DNA from: Chytridium lagenaria | Lineage: Eukaryota; Chytridiomycota; Chytridiomycetes; Chytridiales; Chytridiaceae | Length of the DNA stretch: 13,419 nt | Reading direction: 5' to 3' | Assembly: GCA_025449115.1 (NCBI GenBank) | Contig: JAHLKC010000329.1 | Span: 1-13,419 of the forward strand | Shown here: piece after piece, positions 8,034 to 13,419 of the stretch | Layout: each line of letters opens with the position of its first letter | Numbering within the stretch: the stretch's first letter is position 1 | The notes under the pieces: model-generated | The model's database searches: none | What the model was told of the DNA's origin: nothing | Seen by the model: only the letters and a program-made list of their open reading frames with translations | Position numbers and translations under genes: made by a program

Positions 8034-8371
8034 ATGCCGTTCTTCATTGCTGAATACGGTCAACCCACCCGAGCGCAGGACATCCCCGGCACAATCCCAG
8101 ACGTTCTTCATGAAAATGTTCAACGGTAAAAACCACATGATGCATCCAGATAACAACCATAGTCGTGTTCAAGCCTTGATGAACTTAAAAGGAACACCCA
8201 GCCTCTCCAACATCAATCAAATCCCGGAACACGCTAACTTCGTTTGGTCGCGGTTGTGCATCCACCACACTGCAATCAAGTTTTTCAACGTGGGCATCGT
8301 AACCGACCAAAGCAACTTTCAACAACCTCGTCAAACAGGAGCTGTGTCTGTCAGAGTGGGAACGTCGGTGT
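8034..8371 (+). CDS. Small gene candidate, truncated by the copia LTR
   Basis: From the ATG at 8034 the frame reads MPFFIAEYGQPTRAQD for 32 codons to TAA at 8129. A 37-nt GT-AG segment (8126-8162, GTAAAA...GATAACAACCATAG) would remove that stop and join the frame that continues RVQALMNLKG, FVWSRLCIHH, QTGAVSVRVGTSV. The final stop uses the first bases of the LTR at 8369, so the original protein was probably longer or different. I do not recognise it. An unspliced reading in the second frame is open from 7972 but starts without an ATG. The intron is short compared with others here, so the model is tentative. Confidence 0.3.
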
Positions 8372-8437
8372 AAGTGAGGAGAGGAATAAAATAGTAGTGA
8401 AAATCTTGGATTGAACAAGAAGGTCACCTGGCCGTAT

Positions 8438-8443
8438 TTATAG
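8438..8443 (-). promoter_or_regulatory. TATA box in the copia LTR
   Basis: The minus strand reads CCTATAAATACGG about 70 bp before the LTR end, the usual place for an LTR core promoter. Transcription from it would run toward the small plus-strand gene on the opposite strand. Confidence 0.55.
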
Positions 8444-8666
8444 GCAACAGTGTGCTGTTTGTGCTTAAACAGGAAGTCTCGTTGAAAGGGGGAACTGTGC
8501 AAGTTCTTTCCTTCTAAGGTTATTTTATCTCCTTCGCGTTGAAGGGAATATCACCCTTTAAGTGACAAATTAATTTACGGTCAAAATAATGTTTGTGTAA
8601 CCAGAAATTTCTGATTTTTGCTAAGTTCTTTTAACTATGACTTTCATGCAGATAATATGATTTCCT

Positions 8667-8761
8667 CACTTACACTAACATACACTTGCAAAACTACAAC
8701 CCTTAGTTCGGTGGATATCACCGAGGTTGATGATTATTTTGCAACGATAGTTAGTGTAAGT
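8667..8761. repeat. Imperfect inverted repeat with central hairpin inside the LTR
   Basis: ACTTACACTAAC (8667-8678) is exactly inverted at 8750-8761, and the inner arms (TTGCAAAA and TTTTGCAA) also pair. The centre holds TCGGTG-GATAT-CACCGA. The whole 95 bp can fold as one cruciform or MITE-sized foldback. Confidence 0.6.
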
Positions 8762-8937
8762 TGGGCCCAAATCATAATATGTGATGTAGTTAAGTAGCAG
8801 AGATGATTAGCGTGTCTTTAGAAAACTTACGCCAAATGGCGTGAAAATTTTCATCTAACCAAATCAATAAACATTTAAACATGACGACTTAAGTAAAGCA
8901 GTTTATTTAATTGGTTGCGTATGAACAGGATTTAACA

Positions 8938-8948
8938 CTCCCCCGCAA
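8938..8948 (-). other. Polypurine tract of the copia element
   Basis: TTGCGGGGGAG on the minus strand sits immediately before the LTR TGTTAAA, the standard plus-strand primer site of copia elements. Confidence 0.7.
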
Positions 8949-8969
8949 TTTAAGAAAACTGCGGCTCTA

Positions 8970-9725
8970 TTAAAGTTCGGCTTGTCGGAACAAACCCATG
9001 CTTTTACATTGTCTAGCTGTTGACGCGTTGAGCGGCTTTGTGAAAAGATCCGCGATCATGTTTTCTGACCAACAGTACCAGAGTTCAATTCGCTTTTCGT
9101 CGATTTGCTGGTTAATGTAGCGGTGTTTAACGTTGATGTTTAACGCGGTGGTGATGAAGCGGGTTCTTCGCGATGTCTATGGTTGAATCGTTATCTTGAT
9201 AAATCACGGACACACCGGGATGTGTCAGACGAGATTCTGTCATCAAGTTTTGATACCAAATCATTTCGCGTGTAGCTTCGTTCAAAGCGATAAGTTCAGC
9301 TTCACTCGAGGATTGAGCTACAACTGTTTGCTTTTTGGATTGCCAGGAGATGGCGGCTCCACCGAATAAAACAACGTAACCGGTACGTGATCTGAAGTCA
9401 TCTTCGCAGGCATGACTTGCGTCTGCATAACAGATGGGAACTTCAGTGAGACTTGTGATAACGTGTTCGCCGTTTTGCAATCGTGAGATTGTCTTTGTAT
9501 GAGCTTTTGTGTAGAAAAGGCCCATGTCATAAGTACCGATGAGATAGCGTAAAACTCGTATAACCGCAGCGAAGTCGTGTTCATTGGGTTTGGCCTGATA
9601 TTGGCCGAGTTTGCGGGATAAGTACCGCGGTTAAATTCGACGACAGGTAATAAATTTTCGTTGGTTCTCATGCTCATCAGCAGTATTGCGGTAGTATACG
9701 GTAGTAGGCAGTGGTACGCGTAACC
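8970..9725 (-). pseudogene. Copia Pol fragment: RT tail and RNase H, broken frames
   Basis: Read on the minus strand: YLSRKLGQYQ, HDFAAVIRVLRYLIGTYD, then the RNase H signatures CYADASHACEDD, RTGYVVLFGGAAISWQSKKQ, SSSEAELIALNEA and YQDNDSTIDIAKNP. The frame then breaks at RVKH (a likely 2-bp loss near 9130) and resumes as INVKHRYINQQIDEKRIE, SENMIADLFTKPLN and a stop at 8970. An in-frame stop lies near 9632, and the part before it (YRNTADEHEN) is a decayed version of the usual YRxAVGSLLYL motif. The Asp, Glu and Asp residues of RNase H are visible, but the gene is dead. The upper limit is approximate. Confidence 0.85.
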
Positions 9726-9730
9726 TTTTG

Positions 9731-10046
9731 TAGAAATTTTACGAATCGCTTTTCAAAAATTAGGCGTAACGGGACCGTACCAAAACCAACGTGTATCTGG
9801 AATTGTCATCGATTGCTACTATATTGCTGTCAAGGGTTGGTAATGCTAACAGCCATATAAAAATTCAATTAAACATCATTGTGGCAATGTAGGGTTAAAA
9901 CATAATGGCAACAATCAACGGCCGCACAACGTAATCCCAACAGTATACGGCCGCAAACGGCCCTTTACGCTCATATTTGATAAGCGTTGCTCACAAAAGT
10001 AGTCACTGTTGCTTCTTACGCCACCGAACGTTACGCTGCGAACACT
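9731..10046. other. Gene-free spacer with CGGCCG cluster
   Basis: No believable frame or RNA gene. CGGCCG-like motifs occur three times between about 9920 and 9965, resembling those on the far side of the satellite array (12298-12425). Confidence 0.5.
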
Positions 10047-12239
10047 ATAGTACAAAGCTTTGCTCTATACTGACCTTTGTGCGGTATTGTGGTGCTCAGT
10101 GCGCAGCCAATCTGTTGTAGTCGGTGTTTGCGGGATGCTGTCGGTTGATACCCTGCATTGGAAAACCAAAATTGATCGTCACACCAAAAGAAAATTGAGG
10201 TATGCTGCCGCCAACTGGCGCATACGCCCGTACACGGCTGCTTGCCTTTATTGTCATGCCGACCAAAACAGCTATTGCGACCCGCTGCACCGCTTATCAA
10301 ACTTGTTTTTAGTACAATTGATAACCACATGTTTTAGCAACCTTTCTGAAGTGTTGTGGCGCTCAGTCCGCAGCCAATCTGTTGTATTGGGCGTTTGCGG
10401 GATGCTGTCGGTTGATACCCTGCATTGGAAAACGAAATTTGATCGTCACACCAAAAAAAAAGGGGTATACTGCCGCCAACTGGCGCATACGCCCGTACAC
10501 GGCTGCTTGCCTTTATTGTCATTCCGACCAAAACAGCTATTGCGACCCGCTGCACCGCTTATCAAACTTGTTTTTAATACAATTGATAACCACATGTTTT
10601 AGGAACCTTTCTGAAGTGTTGTGGCGCTCAGTCCGCAGCCAATCTGTTGTATTGGGCGTTTGCGGGATGCTCTCGGTTGATACCCTGCATTGGAAAACGA
10701 ATATTGATCGTCACACCAAAAAAAATTGAGGTATGCTGCCGCCAACTGGCGCATACGCCCGTACACGGCTGCTTGCCTTTATTGTCATTCCGACCAAAAC
10801 AGCTATTGCGACCCGCTGCACCGCTTATCAAACTTGTTTTTAGTACAATTGATAACCACATGTTTTAGCAACCTTTCTGAAGTGTTGTGGCGCTCAGTCC
10901 GCAGCCAATCTGTTGTATTGGGCGTTTGCGGGATGCTCTCGGTTGATACCCTGCATTGGAAAACGAATATTGATCGTCACACCAAAAGAAAATTGAGGTA
11001 TGCTGCCGCCAACTGGCGCATACGCCCGTACACGGCTGCTTGCCTTTATTGTCATTCCGACCAAAACAGCTATTGCGACCCGCTGCACCGCTTATCAAAC
11101 TTGTTTTTAATACAATTGATAACCACATGTTTTAGCAACCTTTCTGAAGTGTTGTGGCGCTCAGTCCGCAGCCAATCTGTTGTATTGGGCGTTTGCGGGA
11201 TGCTCTCGGTTGATACCCTGCATTGGAAAACGAATATTGATCGTCACACCAAAAAAAAAAAGAGGTATACTGCCGCCAACTGGCGCATACGCCCATACAC
11301 GGCTGCTTGCCTTTATTGTCATTCCGACCAAAACAGCTATTGCGACCCGCTGCACCGCTTATCAAACTTGTTTTTAATACAATTGATAACCACATGTTTT
11401 AGCAACCTTTCTGAAGTGTTGTGGCGCTCAGTCCGCAGCCAATCTGTTGTATTGGGCGTTTGCGGGATGCTCTCGGTTGATACCCTGCATTGGAAAACGA
11501 ATATTGATCGTCACACCAAAAGAAAATTGAGGTATGCTGCCGCCAACTGGCGCATACGCCCGTACACGGCTGCTTGCCTTTATTGTCATTCCGACCAAAA
11601 CAGCTATTGCGACCCGCTGCACCGCTTATCAAACTTGTTTTTAATACAATTGATAACCACATGTTTTAGCAACCTTTCTGAAGTGTTGTGGCGCTCAGTC
11701 CGCAGCCAATCTGTTGTATTGGGCGTTTGCGGGATGCTCTCGGTTGATACCCTGCATTGGAAAACGAATATTGATCGTCACACCAAAAGAAAATTGAGGT
11801 ATGCTGCCGCCAACTGGCGCATACGCCCGTACACGGCTGCTTGCCTTTATTGTCATTCCGACCAAAACAGCTATTGCGACCCGCTGCACCGCTTATCAAA
11901 CTTGTTTTTAATACAATTGATAACCACATGTTTTAGCAACCTTTCTGAAGTGTTGTGGCGCTCAGTCCGCAGCCAATCTGTTGTATTGGGCGTTTGCGGG
12001 ATGCTCTCGGTTGATACCCTGCATTGGAAAACGAATATTGATCGTCACACCAAAAGAAAATTGAGGTATGCTGCCGCCAACTGGCGCATACGCCCGTACA
12101 CGGCTGCTTGCCTTTATTGTCATTCCGACCGAAACAGCTATTGCGACCTGCTGCACCGCTTATCAAACTTGTTGCTAATACAATTGATATATTCGGTGTT
12201 TGCGGGATGCTCTCGGTTGATACCCTGCATTGGAAAACC
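10047..12239. repeat. 267-bp satellite array, eight copies plus partial ends
   Basis: The anchor GCAGCCAATCTGTTGTA begins at 10103, 10370, 10635, 10901, 11168, 11435, 11702 and 11969: steps of 267, 265, 266, then 267 four times. The short steps come from an A-rich tract (11 or 12 bases instead of 13). Copy 1 is the most diverged at its left end, starting near TAGTACAA at 10047. The last copy loses about 80 bp near 12187 and ends near 12239. Middle copies are nearly identical, a sign of recent amplification or homogenisation. Each unit has a hairpin, GTATGC paired with GCATAC across a 14-nt loop. Because 267 is a multiple of three, long frames run through it on both strands; they are not evidence of a protein. 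Confidence 0.95.
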
Positions 12240-12420
12240 AAAACCCGCCGAAAAAGGCTACTTATTCCCTTCAAAGAAGCCACTGCGTAATGTGCCGACG
12301 GCCGTACCCCGACGAAACCGGCCGTATTCAAAGAAGCCACTGCGTGATTTGCCGACGGCCGTACCCCGCCGACAATGGCCTAACTCCGCCGACAATGGCC
12401 GTACCCCAACGAAAACGGCC
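12240..12420. repeat. GC-rich 20-bp and 57-bp repeat cluster
   Basis: A 20-bp unit of form GTACCCCGNCGANAANGGCC occurs at 12304-12323, 12361-12380, 12381-12400 and 12401-12420, with a decayed copy at 12240-12259. A larger 57-bp unit beginning TTCAAAGAAGCCACTGCGT is duplicated at 12270 and 12327. It sits between the satellite and the KDZ gene and may be subterminal sequence of a DNA transposon. Confidence 0.8.
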
Positions 12421-12511
12421 GTACTAAGCCGCCACGCAGCTGCTATTAAATGCAAACCTTTACACACGTTGAGCCCTAACTTTATTTTGAAAAAATACTT
12501 ATGTTGTTTTC

Positions 12512-13419
12512 TTATGAGCGTCTCTCTGAAAAATGTTGCGAAAAGGATTTCTCCCCCTTACGCCAAATATCTTTCAAAAGAGCCCGATTAGCCATACACA
12601 CAAATGTTTGTATAGCCATTATGGCATGAGCTTCTGTCATGTAAGACACCATGTTACGCATTATTCCCATTTTGTGATTAGCTGACTCAGTGTAGCTTGT
12701 ATTCAAGTCACCGACCCCTTTGTGTTGACGATAATGCTTTGCATGGGATGCAGCAGAACAACCCCGGTGAGCGTTGGAATGAAAGTCGTCAATCATAAAA
12801 CGGCAGTTTTTGAAAAATTCAAATTCTCGAAGTGTACAGTAGTCGGCGGCATGGCAGTTATTGTCTGCGAGGCAGAATGAGGGACAAGTCTCAAATCTAG
12901 AATGTTTAACGCATTTCTTTTTCAACAGGTGTAAACTGAATAATACCTGGTAAGGATTGTAGAAAACACATCATTTATGCTTTCAGCAGAAGGGAACATA
13001 TGAAAGCCAATATAGAATCTATGGCGACATAAGAAAACCATAGCCCCCGCTGTCAGGGATTTTGCCTTTCGCTGTCTTTCATAGTACTTTGGACAGACGG
13101 AGGGCTCACTCGACGTGTTACTGTAAGTACGACTCGGTAGGTTGTCGGCGCGCCCTAAATTTTTATATTGTGGCCGTTGCCTTATCTCAGGTAGGAAGTA
13201 AAATGAGCCTGTCTATACTATTGTTAGGGACTTTGCACGGCAAGAGTCTTTTTACCTTACGCCAGTTTTGATTGAGGTTAATTTCTCGTCCCGTTAGTGA
13301 AGGTGCCGCAGCAGGATGCCGGCTATGCAGATTCATTACACAGTTATACCGGTCGCGTAACCAAACCGAAAGATCCACAAATTCAGGGTGCAAAAACAAG
13401 TCGTTGCCTACAACAATGA
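12512..13419 (-). CDS. KDZ-superfamily transposase, 3' part (three exons, 5' cut by window)
   Basis: KDZ (Kyakuja-Dileera-Zisupton) transposases move DNA elements by cut and paste. Read on the minus strand: exon A (to 13261) PEFVDLSVWLRDRYN; exon B (13208-12947) VCPKYYERQRKAKSLTAGA, VFLCRHRFYIGFHMF and SINDVFSTILTR; exon C (12896-12512) CLADNNCHAADYCTLREF, FMIDDFHSNAHRGCS, NTSYTESANHKMGIMRN and SYMTEAHAIMAIQTF. These match family landmarks: CxHG-GFH, YDNAC-L-YC, VDxFHxxxHxxC and the late Glu in E-x-N. Removing introns of 52 and 50 nt gives one frame with no stop, so the gene may be intact; without splicing it would need two opposite frameshifts. The start is outside the window, and the normal C-terminus appears complete (TAA at 12514-12512). 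Confidence 0.8.
12897..12946 (-). other. 50-nt intron in the KDZ gene
   Basis: CAG|GTATTA donor, branch-like GTTAAAC, acceptor TTCTAG. Splicing joins ILTR to FETCPSF in frame, matching the spacing expected between the GFH and YDNAC motifs. The phase is consistent on both sides. Confidence 0.65.
13209..13260 (-). other. 52-nt intron in the KDZ gene
   Basis: Donor GTAAGG, branch CCCTAAC, acceptor GACAG. Splicing joins NQNWR to SFYFLPEIRQ in frame and removes the stop at 13187 from the reading. Confidence 0.55.

Larger units (their letters stand above)
8369..8937 (-). repeat. Copia-type long terminal repeat (569 bp)
   Basis: On the minus strand it begins TGTTAAATCC directly after a purine tract and ends CTCACTTACA, the TG...CA form of copia LTRs. 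It carries a TATA box about 75 bp from its end. The partner LTR is not in the window, so the lower boundary (8369) is inferred from the TG/CA rule. Confidence 0.65.
8369..9725 (-). mobile_element. Truncated Ty1/copia retrotransposon
   Basis: Holds RNase H, polypurine tract and 3' LTR in the canonical copia order on the minus strand. Gag, protease, integrase, most of RT and the other LTR are missing. It stops being recognisable near 9725, about 320 bp before the satellite array. Confidence 0.75.

Noticed and set aside
10047..12239. CRISPR array
   Set aside because: The 267-bp units are contiguous and near identical throughout, without short repeats and unique spacers; the context is eukaryotic.
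10726..12591. 621-codon plus-strand open frame
   Set aside because: It is made of five satellite units whose 267-bp period is divisible by three, then runs into unrelated repeats. No known domain is present and the antisense strand also stays open.
13062..13271. Plus-strand 69-codon frame
   Set aside because: It lies opposite the KDZ exons, which show clear family motifs; no independent support.
12512..13419. KDZ gene as a double-frameshift pseudogene
   Set aside because: Both breaks coincide with GT-branch-AG segments of similar length that restore phase, so introns explain them better, though not proven.

Overview
The window looks like eukaryotic nuclear DNA that is dense in transposons, most likely fungal or from another microbial eukaryote. 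Supporting signs are spliceosomal intron signals (GTAAGT/GTATTA donors, CTAAC-type branch sites, short introns of about 50-85 nt), TATA boxes, LTR and tyrosine-recombinase retrotransposon genes, a Pif1/Helitron-type helicase fragment and a KDZ-family transposase. No bacterial operon signals, rRNA, tRNA or CRISPR array were seen. The species cannot be fixed from the sequence alone.

Layout. (1) 113-6112, minus strand: a tyrosine-recombinase (DIRS/Ngaro/PAT-like) retrotransposon. Its order is Gag (5921-4252, apparently spliced, with a CCHC knuckle), reverse transcriptase-RNase H (about 4160-1883, with one +1 frame change) and tyrosine recombinase (1821-298). Identical 167-bp direct repeats lie at 113-279 and 5946-6112; each is a chain of hairpins and palindromes. 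(2) 6112-6556, minus: a two-exon gene model of unknown function whose reading frame ends exactly at the retrotransposon edge, as if the element landed in it. (3) 6611-7856, plus: a Pif1-like helicase C-terminal half with one frameshift. (4) 7927-8371, plus: a short direct repeat and a small TATA-driven gene candidate that stops where a copia LTR begins. (5) 8369 to about 9725, minus: one LTR, polypurine tract and decayed RNase H end of a Ty1/copia element. (6) About 10047-12239: eight copies of a 267-bp satellite. (7) 12240-12420: a GC-rich 20-bp/57-bp repeat cluster. (8) 12512 to the right edge, minus: the 3' part of a KDZ transposase gene that reads cleanly if two introns of 50 and 52 nt are removed.

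The most notable points are the intact-looking tyrosine-recombinase element with a Cys/His-rich recombinase N-terminus, a possible alternative-splicing switch between Gag and Gag-RT, the structured 167-bp repeats, the apparent gene interruption at 6112, and the KDZ gene that may still be functional. All functional calls rest on reading motifs by eye; no searches were run.
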